NCBI GenBank assembly: GCA_963681505.1
Contig: OY811980.1
Coordinates: forward strand, 459,001 to 523,000
Origin: Eunapius fragilis
Lineage: Eukaryota; Porifera; Demospongiae; Spongillida; Spongillidae
DNA: 64,000 bases
Reading direction: 5' to 3'
Every line of letters starts with the position of its first letter. The stretch's first letter is position 1. The notes under the pieces were generated by a model. The model was given only the letters and a program-made list of their open reading frames with translations. It searched no databases and had not been told where the DNA came from. This document shows, in pieces, positions 1 to 11,671 of this stretch. The position numbers were made by a program, and so were the translations under genes.

Positions 1-787
1 GGGGGGGGAGGGGGGGGGCGATAGGGATTCTCCCCAGCATCAGTTACAAACATTAGCATACTAATAAGGGTTTGGTTTAGCTCTTTTTTCAGCAGAGCAG
101 CAGGGTGTGGGGACAAGGTACATTGACCACTGCTCAAAATAAAAGAATATAAGGTTGCATTGAACTCTGGGAAGTGAGCTGGGGATGGGCTGGGGAAGAG
201 GCCACCAACGTTTCGGATGCCATATAAAGCAGAGGTTAATAATTTGCAACTGGGACTGCACTGAGTGTACCTAATTAGAGTGCACCCAAATGAATTTAGA
301 CATCACTGTATCCATTATAAATGTAGTGTCATTGTTAATAAATCATTTCTAATAAGTGTAATTGTATTCTGTGTAAGAAGTATTGCCGAGTGGATTGGGA
401 ATAGCTGGCCAATCTGATCGAATGACAAGTCAGTAAGTCTATGTATGTATGTAAAGATTGAGGGGGGGGCTGGTTTAGATATCCAAAGAAGATATAGTTG
501 CCTTCCAAGATTCATGGATTCACGTTGTGGTGTGTGAATCCATCGATAGCAAAATCAATGGCTGTCATTTGATTGGACAATATTATGTAATACTAAGAGC
601 TTGAATTGTCACATGTGTAGCTTTCCTGTTTTAAAATATACATTTAATGCCTGTCACAGTTAAATAAGGATTTGCGAGTAAGTTGCCAAACCAATCAGTT
701 ACTTACAAAGGGAGTTGCTCTATTGGTCCATATAGATTAAACTATTTTTAAAAGAGATAATGATTAGAAAACATGCAAATATTAAAG

Positions 788-1828
788 ACTTATGACTTGG
801 GTTGGGGACTAATGGGGATGACCTGGGTTGGGGACTAATGGGGATGACTTGGGTTGGGGACTAATGGGGATGACTTGGGTTGGGGACTAATGGGGATGAC
901 TTGGGTTGGGGACTAATGGGGATGACCTGGGTTGGGGACTAATGGGGATGACCTGGATTGGGGACTAATGGGGATGACTTGGGTTGGGGACTAATGGGGA
1001 TGACTTGGGTTGGGGACTAATGGGGATGACTTGGATTGGGGACTAATGGGGATGACCTGGGTTGGGGACTAATGGGGATGACTTGGGTTGGGGACTAATA
1101 GGGATGACTTGGGTTGGGGACTAATGGGGTTGGGGACTAATGGGGATGACTTGGGTTGGGGACTAATGGGGATGACTTGGGTTGGGGACTAATAGGGATG
1201 ACTTGGGTTGGGGACTAATGGGGATGACTTGGGTTGGGGACTAATGGGGATGACTTGGGTTGGGGACTAATGGGGATGACCTGGGTTGGGGACTAATAGG
1301 GATGACTTGGGTTGGGGACTAATGGGGATGACCTGGGTTGGGGACTAATGGGGATGACTTGGGTTGGGGACTAATGGGGATGACCTGGGTTGGGGACTAA
1401 TGGGGATGACTTGGGTTGGGGACTAATAGGGATGACTTGGGTTGGGGACTAATGGGGATGACTTGGGTTGGGGACTAATGGGGATGATCTGGGTTGGGGA
1501 CTAATGGGGATGACCTGGGTTGGGGACTAATGGGGATGACCTGGGTTGGGGACTAATGGGGATGACTTGGGTTGGGGACTAATGGGGATGACCTGGGTTG
1601 GGGACTAATAGGGATGACTTGGGTTGGGGACTAATGGGGATGATCTGGGTTGGGGACTAATGGGGATGACCTGGGTTGGGGACTAATGGGGATGACTTGG
1701 GTTGGGGACTAATGGGGATGATCTGGGTTGGGGACTAATGGGGATGACCTGGATTGGGGACTAATGGGGATGACCTGGGTTGGGGACTAATAGGGATGAC
1801 TTGGGTTGGAAATAGGGATGACCTGGGT
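788..1828. repeat. 27-bp minisatellite in MCCC2 intron
   Basis: About 38 head-to-tail copies containing gggttggggactaatgggg; variants are gatgac[c/t]tggg, aatagggat and one 11-12 bp partial unit near 1126. G-rich strand is plus. Confidence 0.95.
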
Positions 1829-1966
1829 TGACATTCGTGGTGCTTTCCATGACAAGTATGCTAATAAAATTTTACAATTCTGTGCCTTGTAACCCACCAT
1901 GGATAGTCCAAATTTTGATGTGTAGAAGAAATTTACACATAAATAAATAAACTTGAAATACTACTA

Positions 1967-3652
1967 GCAAGGTTGATTATACTGGACACTGTCCCAACAA
2001 GGTTGATTATACTGGACACTGTCCCAACAAGGTTGATTATAGTGGACACTGTCCCAACAAGGTTGATTATACTGGACACTGTCCCAACAAGGTTGATTAT
2101 AGTGGACACTGTCCCAACAAGGTTGATTATAGTGGACACTGTCCCAACAAGGTTGATTATAGTGGACACTGTCCCAACAAGGTTGATTATAGTGGACACT
2201 GTCCCAACAAGGTTGATTATAGTGGACACTGTCCCAACAAGGTTGATTATAGTGGACACTGTCCCAACAAGGTTGATTATAGTGGACACTGTCCCAACAA
2301 GGTTGATTATAGTGGACACTGTCCCAACAAGGTTGATTATAGTGGACACTGTCCCAACAAGGTTGATTATACTGGACACTGTCCCAACAAGGTTGATTAT
2401 AGTGGACACTGTCCCAACAAGGTTGATTATAGTGGACACTGTCCCAACAAGGTTGATTATACTGGACACTGTCCCAACAAGGTTGATTATAGTGGACACT
2501 GTCCCAACAAGGTTGATTATAGTGGACACTGTCCCAACAAGGTTGATTATACTGGACACTGTCCCAACAAGGTTGATTATACTGGACACTGTCCCAACAA
2601 GGTTGATTATAGTGGACACTGTCCCAACAAGGTTGATTATACTGGACACTGTCCCAACAAGGTTGATTATAGTGGACACTGTCCCAACAAGGTTGATTAT
2701 ACTGGGCACTGTCCCAACAAGGTTGATTATAGTGGACACTGTCCCAGCAAGGTTGATTATAGTGGACACTGTCCCAACAAGGTTGATTATAGTGGACACT
2801 GTCCCAACAAGGTTGATTATAGTGGACACTGTCCCAACAAGGTTGATTATAGTGGACACTGTCCCAACAAGGTTGATTATACTGGACACTGTCCCAACAA
2901 GGTTGATTATAGTGGACACTGTCCCAACAAGGTTGATTATACTGGACACTGTCCCAACAAGGTTGATTATAGTGGACACTGTCCCAACAAGGTTGATTAT
3001 ACTTGGACACTGTCCCAACAAGGTTGATTATAGTGGACACTGTCCCAACAAGGTTGATTATACTTGGACACTGTCCCAACAAGGTTGATTATACTGGACA
3101 CTGTCCCAACAAGGTTGATTATACTTGGACACTGTCCCAACAAGGTTGATTATAGTGGACACTGTCCCAGCAAGGTTGATTATACTGGACACTGTCCCAA
3201 CAAGGTTGATTATAGTGGACACTGTCCCAACAAGGTTGATTATAGTGGACACTGTCCCAACAAGGTTGATTATAGTGGACACTGTCCCAACAAGGTTGAT
3301 TATACTGGACACTGTCCCAACAAGGTTGATTATACTGGACACTGTCCCAACAAGGTTGATTATAGTGGACACTGTCCCAACAAGGTTGATTATACTGGAC
3401 ACTGTCCCAACAAGGTTGATTATAGTGGACACTGTCCCAACAAGGTTGATTATACTTGGACACTGTCCCAACAAGGTTGATTATAGTGGACACTGTCCCA
3501 ACAAGGTTGATTATACTTGGACACTGTCCCAACAAGGTTGATTATACTGGACACTGTCCCAACAAGGTTGATTATACTTGGACACTGTCCCAACAAGGTT
3601 GATTATAGTGGACACTGTCCCAACAAGGTTGATTATACTGGACACTGTCCCA
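1967..3652. repeat. 30-bp minisatellite, very homogeneous
   Basis: About 56 copies. Each has aaggttgattata, then a single dimorphic C/G, then tggacactgtcccaac. From about 3000 onward some units gain one T (acttgg) and become 31 bp. The period keeps all frames open, which explains the long spurious frames here. Confidence 0.97.
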
Positions 3653-3945
3653 ATTAGTCATTACTTAGTTGATGGTAATCCAATTACAGTTCAGTGATAA
3701 GAAAATGTTGTCAACAGGTAACATGGCAGCACTGGAACTCACATGCTCATAACCAAAAATTCATTATTATAAGTTTCTGATCCCAGACATAGGACTGGGG
3801 CTGAGGTAGGCTGATGACTATAATCCTGTAGGCTAGACACAATGGAGAAACCACACCCCTCCTTCAATCCTCATCCTCCTCCATCACACCACACCTCCTC
3901 CTTCACTCATCACCACACCCTCCTACTCCACTTCACACTCTTTAC

Positions 3946-5623
3946 CTTCACTAGTGGGGGTCCTCCGAGGTACAGTGAACCCACCCCCTGTACCATGACC
4001 GCCTCATCAGACATGGTGGGGACGTAGGCTCCTCCCGCAGTGCATGGTCCACATACCACTGATATCTGCAAGCATGGTGAGGACACATATTACAAGATTG
4101 ATGCAGCTGTTAAGGGCAAAATGCATCTGCTTGCTAATTAATTATTAAACACATGCAAATTAACCTGATCAGTACAAAATCATTTGGTACAGGTACTACA
4201 ATGAGCTTGCCCGTCCATAAAGGCCCGTCCATAAAGGCCCGTCCATAAAGGCCCATCCATAAAGGCCCGTCCATAAAGGCCCATCCATAAAGGCCTGTCC
4301 ATAAAGGCTCATCCATAAAGGCCCATCCATAAAGGCCCGTCCATAAAGGCCCGTCCATAAAGGCCCGTCCATAAAGGCCCGTCCATAAAGGCCCGTCCAT
4401 AAAGGCCCATCCATAAAGGCCTGTAATAATATTCATTACTCAAGAGGTCCTTAAGGACCACAACTTAATGGCACACATGATAATGAACTAACAGAAAATA
4501 TTCAGGATCGGTGCCACAAACGCAATATTATAGAAAGGAGCACCAAAGTTAACATGTGCAATTGGAACGCATCACACATTACTGACAGATGTATGGCTTT
4601 TATTGTTCCATAACAGGTTTCCATTGCTACCATACAATGTAACAAACAATTCCAGTAATTAAGCACTCAAACCCATAAAAGGGAGGCGTTTGAATCCCTC
4701 CAAGCTGTGTGCATATATATTTTGTTACTTGCAAGCCTACTGCTATTAAAACATGATCAGCCAAACCAACTCATGATACAGGCCAAGAGATTGCATCCAC
4801 ATCAGTGTATCCCATATCGCAGGTGATTACATCACCATTACATCACAAGTCTACTTGCATTTCACAACACAATCACTAGTCCCCAGCCCTGTTCCCATTA
4901 ACAGAATCTGCCTCCACCCAATATAGCGACATACCAAGACAAGACATTACGTGGCAACGCTACTAGGAACAGTCTACACACACAAAGTGGAGCCCTACTT
5001 CTGCTGACCTGTGGAATACCCAAAGATGACATCACTGCTTGATTCCTGAATATCCTCCCTCCATGTTCCTTGTCAGGAAAAATGTCTGCCTGTAAGGGAA
5101 GGAATGCTCCCCCTGAATCCACTAGGTAGACACATGGCAGTCGGTTCTGCATCGCAATCTCCTGGGCACGCAACTGTTTCTTAAGAGTGATGGGGTATAT
5201 GGTACCCCCTTTGATGGTCCAGTCGTGTGCCAATATGACACACAGCTGACCAGAGACTCTGGTAATGGCGGTGGTGCAGCTTGCGTTGTACACGTCCCCG
5301 TAGGCCATACCCAGCCCGGCTAGCTGCGATAGCTCTAGCACACTGGCGCCTTCATCTTTGATGAGGGACACCCTCTCCTTTACTGTCAGTTTTCTGGAGG
5401 CCCTGTCAAGTTGCTTCACTTTCGAGTCCGACGTGGAAACCTTAAGATGCAGTTGGACCACACTTTGGTAGAGGCTCTTGTTGAGATCCCTGTTACGCGC
5501 GGCCACCTGGGGGTCGATGCTTGCCCTAGGTCTGATTACTGGGAACGGGGCCAGCTGGGAAGCCGAGGTATTTGATATAAAACGGACATTCTTTGCCGCC
5601 GAAATCAAGTTTGCACGTTGCAT
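3946..5623 (-). CDS. MCCC2: Methylcrotonoyl-CoA carboxylase beta subunit, mitochondrial (5' part)
   Basis: Carboxyltransferase subunit of the biotin enzyme that carboxylates 3-methylcrotonyl-CoA in mitochondrial leucine breakdown. Two exons are visible: 5623-5009 (205 codons, ending at a GT donor after SSLGIPQ) and 4065-3946 (40 codons, ending AAG|gtaaag). Both are phase 0, so they join in frame. The first exon has a basic, Ser/Ala-rich N-terminus that fits a mitochondrial presequence, then the carboxyltransferase signatures [15 protein letters not shown] and [16 protein letters not shown]. The second exon has [15 protein letters not shown] and GGPPLVK, the usual continuation of this family. 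The start at 5623 is chosen because upstream in-frame codons have no similarity. The family is about 560 residues, so roughly 55% lies beyond the left edge, across an intron of more than 3.9 kb filled with repeats. Shares a promoter with SLC35D. Confidence 0.93.
4207..4421. repeat. 15-bp minisatellite in MCCC2 intron 1
   Basis: Fourteen copies of ccataaaggcccgtc with C/T variants, lying between MCCC2 exons 1 and 2. Confidence 0.95.
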
Positions 5624-5741
5624 GTATGCTGTTACAATAAAATAAAAAATAAAAAGTAAATAAATAAGAGCGCGCTTTCTTTTGGGGGGAGTGTCGTTCT
5701 GAGGCGTGGTAGTTGCAGCGGCAAAAAAAAAAGGTGGAGCG
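5624..5741. promoter_or_regulatory. Compact bidirectional promoter of MCCC2 and SLC35D
   Basis: Only 118 bp separate the divergent start codons of MCCC2 (5623, minus) and SLC35D (5742, plus), so both 5' UTRs and core promoters must lie here or overlap the first exons. The interval is A/T-rich with short A-runs. No TATA box was recognised with confidence. Inference from gene geometry only. Confidence 0.6.
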
Positions 5742-5950
5742 ATGAACAATATCTCACAGATCGCCAAGCAAGTCTCAGCCTCATTATTTTATGGAGTAGC
5801 ATCCATTTTGATCGTCACAGTAAACAAGGATCTCTTCGCCACTTACCAGTAAAAGGACAACATAAATATAAAATACTGGCGTGTGTATTCTTGCTTTTAC
5901 AAACACATGCACTCGTAGGTTCCCATCATTTCAAGTGATAGGACTTGGGC

Positions 5951-6011
<61 letters not shown>

Positions 6012-6051
6012 TCACGTGTACAATACGATTCCGAAGGAATGAACCCACGTG

Positions 6052-6111
<60 letters not shown>

Positions 6112-9100
6112 AGATCTTCACCACCATAGTGCTGATAAGCATTGCAAGGGTGGTTAACATAGTCCACTTCCAGAAGCCTAGTCTGGACCAAGCCAAGAAT
6201 GTGAGGAAATATCAGAAGTCCTTTAATTCATAAATTATCTTCGTTTTTGTTGCGCAGGTCTTCCCACTGCCTGTGTTTTATCTGCTAAACTTGTTGTTTG
6301 GTCTTGGGAGTACCCAACGACTCAAGTAGGCTATCCATACGTTGATTAGGCTTGCTTACTAGCCACTTGTCTGGTGCCAGCCTTCCCATGTTCACCGTGC
6401 TCAGACGATTCACACTCATCTTTGTGGCAGTGGGGCAGGTGATTGTTCTCCGGTGGGTGGACCACGTCCAGTCACAATGCCATTCCGTGTTTACATTCCA
6501 ATGCCACGTCTCCATACCATTCCGCATTTCTTGCTGGTCCCCTTCCCATGCTCAGTAAGAAGGAACGGCTGCCAGTACTAGCAACGTTACTTGTTATGGT
6601 AGTGGGTGCTGCAGTGGCGGCCATGTAAGTAAGTCCTTCTCTAACAGCGATGGCTTTGAGCTGATGTTTGTCCTGACAGCAATGACCTCTCCTATGACAA
6701 CTATGGCTACCTCTTTGTGTTGATGAATGACGTTACCACGGCAGCGAACAGTAAGACCCTTCTTTCTGGCTGGGGGGGGGGGGCGGGGAAGGGAGAAAAG
6801 AGAAGACAGTCTGATGTAGGATAATGTAGGATGTGGAGGAAGGTGATGATGGGGTGGGGAGGAGGAGGTAATGATGGGGTGGGGAGGAGGAGGGTAATGA
6901 TGGAGGAGGTAATGATGGGGTGGGGAGGAGGGTGGGAAAGTTGCATTAACTGTACTTGCTTGAGCTCAGCTAACAGCCAGAAGTGAGGACCTAGGTACCT
7001 ACAAGGCTCGCTGTGTTTGGTGGGATCTTTCCCATGTTCTGTTGTTGTGTTTACTACCAATTAACTGGCTGGTCATGCTCTTGCATATGGCTTCCAAAAG
7101 CTCTGGCTTTGGGCATGCCTGGAGCTATGTGATGGGAGCAGTGCTGGGGTGTTGAACAGTGGGCTTTGTTGGAACTTGGCAGTGTGACTTATGGTGGAAT
7201 GCCCTGTGACTTGTGGTTGAGACTTAAAGACATTCTGTGTTGTGTAGATCTCTTTCTTTCTCTCCCTCCCTCTCTCCTCCTCTCCCCCTCTCTCTCCCTC
7301 TCTCCTTCCCTCTCCCTCTCTCCCTCTCCCTCCCTCTCTCCCTCTCCTTTCCCCTCCCTCCCTCCCTCTCTCACTCTCTCTCTTTCTTTCTCTCTCATCG
7401 TTCACAGCATTGTATGTGAAGAAGAGGCTAAATTCAGAGGTATACATAGATGTAGCCATTTTCAACTGATACACACCTTTTCTTTTTGCCCCCCCCCCCC
7501 CCCCCCCCCCCCCCCCAAGATGGACAAGTATGAGCTGATGTTGTACAACTCTTTCATTGTCTCACTACCAGCACTTTGTTTGGCTTACTACACGGGGGAA
7601 CTTCAGAGTGTAAGGGAAGGGCACCTCTTCATCCACCTCTTCATCCTCCTCAGTCCTCACCTTATCCACCTCTTCATCCTCCTCGGTCCTCACCTTATCC
7701 ACCTCTTCATCCACCACTTCATCCTCCTCGGTTCTCACCTTATCCACCTCTTCATCCACCTCCCTCACCTCATCCACCTCTTCATCCACCTCCCTCACCT
7801 CATCCACCTCTTCATCCACCTCCCTCACCTCATCCACCTCTTCATCCACCTCCCTCGCCTCATCCACCTCTTCATCCACCTCCCTCACCTCATCCACCTC
7901 TTCATCCACCTCCCTCACCTCATCCACCTCTTCATCCACCTCCCTCACCTCATCCACCTCTTCATCCACCTCCCTCACCTCATCCACCTCCCTCAACTCA
8001 TCCACCTCCCTCACCTCATCCACCTCTTCATCCATCTCCCTCACCTCATCCACCTCTTCATTCACCTCCTTCACCTCATCCACCTCTTCATCCACCTCCT
8101 TCACCTCATCCACCTCTTCATCCACCTCCCTCACCTCATCCACCTCTTCATCCACCTCCTTCACCTCATCCACCTCATCCACCTCTTCATCCACCTCCCT
8201 CACCTCATCCACCTCTTCATCCACCTCCCTCACCTCATCCACCTCTTCATCCACCTCCCTCACCTCATTCACCTCTTCATCCACCTCCCTCACCTCATCC
8301 ACCTCTTCATCCACCTCTCTCATCTCATCCACCTCTTCATCCACCTCCCTCACCTCATCCACCTCTTCATCCACCTCTCTCACCTCATCCACCTCTTCAT
8401 CCACCTCCCTCACCTCATCCACCTCCCTCACCTCATCCACCTTTTCATCCACCTCTTCATCCACCTCCCTCACCTCATCCACCTCTTCATCCACCTCCCT
8501 CACCTCATCCACCTCCCTCACCTCATCCACCTCCCTCACCTCATCCACCTCTTCATCCACCTCTCTCATCTCATCCACCTCTTCATCCACCTCCCTCACC
8601 TCATCCACCTCTTCATCCACCTCTCTCACCTCATCCACCTCTTCATCCACCTCCCTCACCTCATCCACCTCTTCATCCACCTCCCTCACCTCATCCACCT
8701 CTTCATCTTGCCCCCTCACCTCATCCACTCCCCTCTACAAGCATGTGCACACACACTAGTACCTACACACACCCAGTACACCACACATACATGTACACAA
8801 ATGAGCACACATACATGTACACAAATGAGCACACATACATGTACACAAATGAGCACACATACATGTACACAAATGAGCACACATACATGTACACAAATGA
8901 GCACACATACATGTACACAAATGAGCACACATACATGTACACACACACACGTATTCATACATACACCCACACCAATGCCCAAGCTTGCACACATACACAC
9001 ACTTACACACACACTCACACACATACACACACAAGGGGCATGGGAACACACACATTCACACTACCCACACTATTTCATTGTGTTTTCCTCGCTTCTGCAA

Positions 9101-11133
9101 AATTGAATCATCTCTGCATTATTACATGGGTGATTATAAATAATCATGAATTAAGGAGCTGTTGTACTGATGATTTAATGCTTTCCACAACACATCTGCA
9201 TAGGCACTGACTGCACCCAAAACCACACCCACTGTGTTCTTTTTTATGTATGTATGCATGCACACACCTGTATTGTATCAGCATATATCCTGTGGACATA
9301 TAGGCCTTGGAGTTCCCTGGTTGGTCAAATCCGTGGTTTGTGTTCAGCTTCGTCCTTTCCTGTATCATGGGGTGAGTGAGGAGGAGTGACCATTGCATGG
9401 TAATTGGGCTGTTCAGCTGTGGGTTTGGGGGCTGGGGGGGGTGGGGGGGGAGGGGGTGGTGGGGGTGGGACAATAAATCATTAGGTCCATTCAGTGGCTG
9501 TTCTTGGATGTGTCTGCCATGGTAACCTTTTAAGGTACCCAGAGGAGCTCTGTTGTTTTGTGCGATTGTTTGTGTCTGCTCCCTTGCAGCATTCCAGTCC
9601 TTCTATAGGGAATGGTCCTAGGATGGTCCTAGGATGGTCCTAGGATGGTCCTCCGTCTGTGTCGAAATGAATGGAGTTGTTTGTTTCTGCAACCTTCACA
9701 CACAAACACAAACACATACACACATGCACACACATGCACACACATACACGCATGCACACGCGTGCACGTCCAGCTTCGTCCTGAACTATGCCACCATGCT
9801 GTGCACACAACTGACCTCTGCTCTTACCGTCACAGTTGTTGGAGCCCTCAAGGTACCCCACCCAGGACATTTGAGGGGAGGAGGAGGAGGAGGAGGGGGG
9901 GAGGGGTGGTTGAGGATATTGTTTTTGAAAGGACAAATAGATAAAAAGGAAGCACGTTCATGGAGCAGTGTGTGGGAGCATCTCCTTCTCACCTAGCTAC
10001 ATCCTCTGGTTGTGTGGGTGGTGAAGCAATTATGGTGAATCAAGTGTGGCTTCCCCCTGCACGCAGACTGTATAGCTGGTGTCTCCATTTCCCTTTGCGC
10101 CATGGCAACACGGTTACTATTTGCACATGCATGGCTTGAAAAAAAGTCGTGGGGTGTGGCACTTCCTATGACACAGCTCCTCCTCCCCCAATATGAAGAG
10201 AGGGTACAGCAGGGGGAGGAGGTGTGTCATTTTTATGGGCACCAAGTATGTGTATCTTCTAAGGGCTTATGGGAGGGAAGGGGGGAGGGGGGGGCAAATG
10301 GATTGACTAGAATGGAGGCTGCTGAAAAGGCTTCATGCCCCACCCAACTAGGGTATGGGAGGGGTCGGGGGGGGGGGGGGGGGGGGGGTAACGTTATAAC
10401 CTGCTGCCAACACCCCCCACTCCACCCCAAGCTACCAGAAGCTTTGCTTCTCAGCGCTTTTTGGTAAAAAAAAAGAAGTAATTTTATCATACGAAACCTG
10501 ACTTATTATAGCCAGATCTGGCCATATGATGGGCTTATGGTGCTTGGCTTATGATGGGCTTATGGTGGGCCTATGATGGGCTTATGGTGGGCTTATGATG
10601 GGCTTATGGTGGGCTTATGATGACCTTATGTTGCTTGACTTATGATGGGCTTATACTGCTTGGCTTATGATGGGCTTATGGTGCTTGGCTTATGATGGGC
10701 TTATGGTGGGCTTATGATGGGCTTATGGTGGGCTTATGATGGGCTTATGGTGCTTGGCTTATGATAAGCTTATGGTGCTTGGCTTATGATGGGCTTATGG
10801 TGCTTGGCTTATGATGATATTATGGTGGGCTTATTGTGCTCAAACATGTGGCCATATGTGCACATGTGTGTGCATGTGAAGAGTGTACTTGTGTTGTTTT
10901 CATTTCAGAACATTGCAGTCACCTATGGGGGAATGTTCATACATGACTACATTTTTACTGTCTACAACTTTGTTGGCATCAACATCAGGCAAGCCTTCTC
11001 TCTGGTGAAGGATTGCATTCTAATAATTTTGGTGCCCTCTTTCTCATAAAGTGTGGCCGGTAGCTTGCTGTATTCTTACTTGAAGTACAAAGAACAGTCT
11101 CAATCTGGTGGTGGGGGTGCCGCCTCTGTGTAA
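5742..11133 (+). CDS. SLC35D: UDP-sugar / nucleotide-sugar transporter, SLC35D family
   Basis: Ten-helix Golgi/ER antiporter that imports UDP-sugars in exchange for UMP. Thirteen exons were traced: 5742-5848, 5919-5952, 6114-6200, 6258-6325, 6381-6452, 6556-6624, 6680-6750, 7408-7439, 7520-7607, 9590-9614, 9774-9852, 10909-10988, 11052-11133. Together they give 297 residues with phase preserved throughout. Diagnostic segments are VTVNKDLFATYQFPSFQVIG, LNLPMFTVLRRFTLIF, YGYLFVLMNDVTTAAN, LYVKKRLNSE, NYATMLCTQLTSALTVTVVG and INISVAGSLLYSYLKYKEQ, all in SLC35D order. Family members are about 320-355 residues; the N-terminus is short. The last intron (10989-11051) is a 63 bp GC-AG intron. Intron 2 is (GT)n plus (AC)n; the 25-nt exon 10 is the least certain exon. 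Which member of the D subfamily it is cannot be settled from sequence alone. Confidence 0.93.
5953..6113 (+). repeat. SLC35D intron 2: (GT)n donor arm and (AC)n acceptor arm
   Basis: The whole 161 bp intron is (GT)n of about 28 units starting at the donor, a spacer of about 50 bp, and (AC)n of about 25 units ending at the cag acceptor. The arms are complementary. Confidence 0.95.
7248..7407 (+). repeat. Pyrimidine array abutting the exon 8 acceptor of SLC35D
   Basis: About 150 bp of C/T repeats (ctccctctctcc type) run up to the acceptor ttcacag at 7407. Confidence 0.9.
7489..7516 (+). repeat. C-run abutting the exon 9 acceptor of SLC35D
   Basis: About 28 consecutive C followed by the acceptor aag. 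Confidence 0.9.
7618..8725. repeat. 30-bp C/T-rich minisatellite in SLC35D intron 9
   Basis: About 36 units of the form cctcatccacctcttcatcc plus acctccctca, with internal 18-bp and 12-bp sub-repeats. Starts about 10 bp after the donor at 7608. Confidence 0.95.
8783..8944. repeat. 24-bp minisatellite
   Basis: Six to seven copies containing acacatacatgtacacaaat, continuing into CA-rich sequence to about 9060. Confidence 0.9.
9612..9650 (+). repeat. 11-bp junction repeat at SLC35D exon 10 donor
   Basis: Four copies of atggtcctagg; the first copy spans the exon 10 to intron junction (atg|gtcctagg). Confidence 0.8.
10533..10845. repeat. Degenerate 16-40 bp repeats, cttatgatggg / cttatggtg
   Basis: Alternating cttatgatggg and cttatggtgcttgg or cttatggtggg blocks in the SLC35D intron before exon 12. 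Confidence 0.9.
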
Positions 11134-11671
11134 TCATTTTTTTTTTTTTTAAATCTTATGTGTATATAATTATATGCTCTGATACCCCGCCGTTACTTTG
11201 TTCTTTTCCTTATCCCTACCCCCGTTGCTGCAAAGACACGCGCACTTATTAATGATCACTTTCGTTGCTAGTTGTACGATCAGCTAGCTATAAATTATAG
11301 CCGGTCGATAATTAATGACATCCGTCAGCTCAATGGATTGTCTCTCTCTTTATGATCATTATCCTTAAAATGCACAAAGATCTCCTTGCTGGTGTGTGGG
11401 CCGTTACCTTGCGCCGTTTGAACTATTTTTGAGCGTTTGTTGTTTTTTTGGCACAACGCGTATATTAGATCGGATGATGACTACCGCAATAATACGGCTT
11501 CGCCGGGATATAAGAAAACTAACGAAGCATGCAAACGTCACAATAATACGATAAGCTTGCAGGCAGGCTTAACTCGACGCAGCTAAAAGAAGCTACACTC
11601 TGCATCCTTGTTAGCAGTGCAACAGCTGAAAAACAGCAACAACAACAACAAAAAAAAAGTGCTTTATCGCT

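Noticed and set aside
1933-3541. Long open frames on both strands encoding 10-residue periodic proteins (362-372 residues)
   Set aside because: They come from a 30-bp array whose period is a multiple of three; several frames on both strands are open at once, and the region is an MCCC2 intron.
1967-3652. CRISPR-like regular 30-bp periodicity
   Set aside because: Units are directly adjacent with no unique spacers and the context is eukaryotic.
4898-5767. MCCC2 exon extended to the 289-residue frame limits
   Set aside because: The upstream part (MAICEILFIAPPFFFAA...) overlaps the SLC35D start and promoter, and the downstream part passes the splice donor at 5008.
7166-9210. His/Leu-rich and Pro-rich frames of 544 and 646 residues
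   Set aside because: They span SLC35D exons 8 and 9 in a mixture of frames and then run through a C/T minisatellite; splice sites show this is intron.
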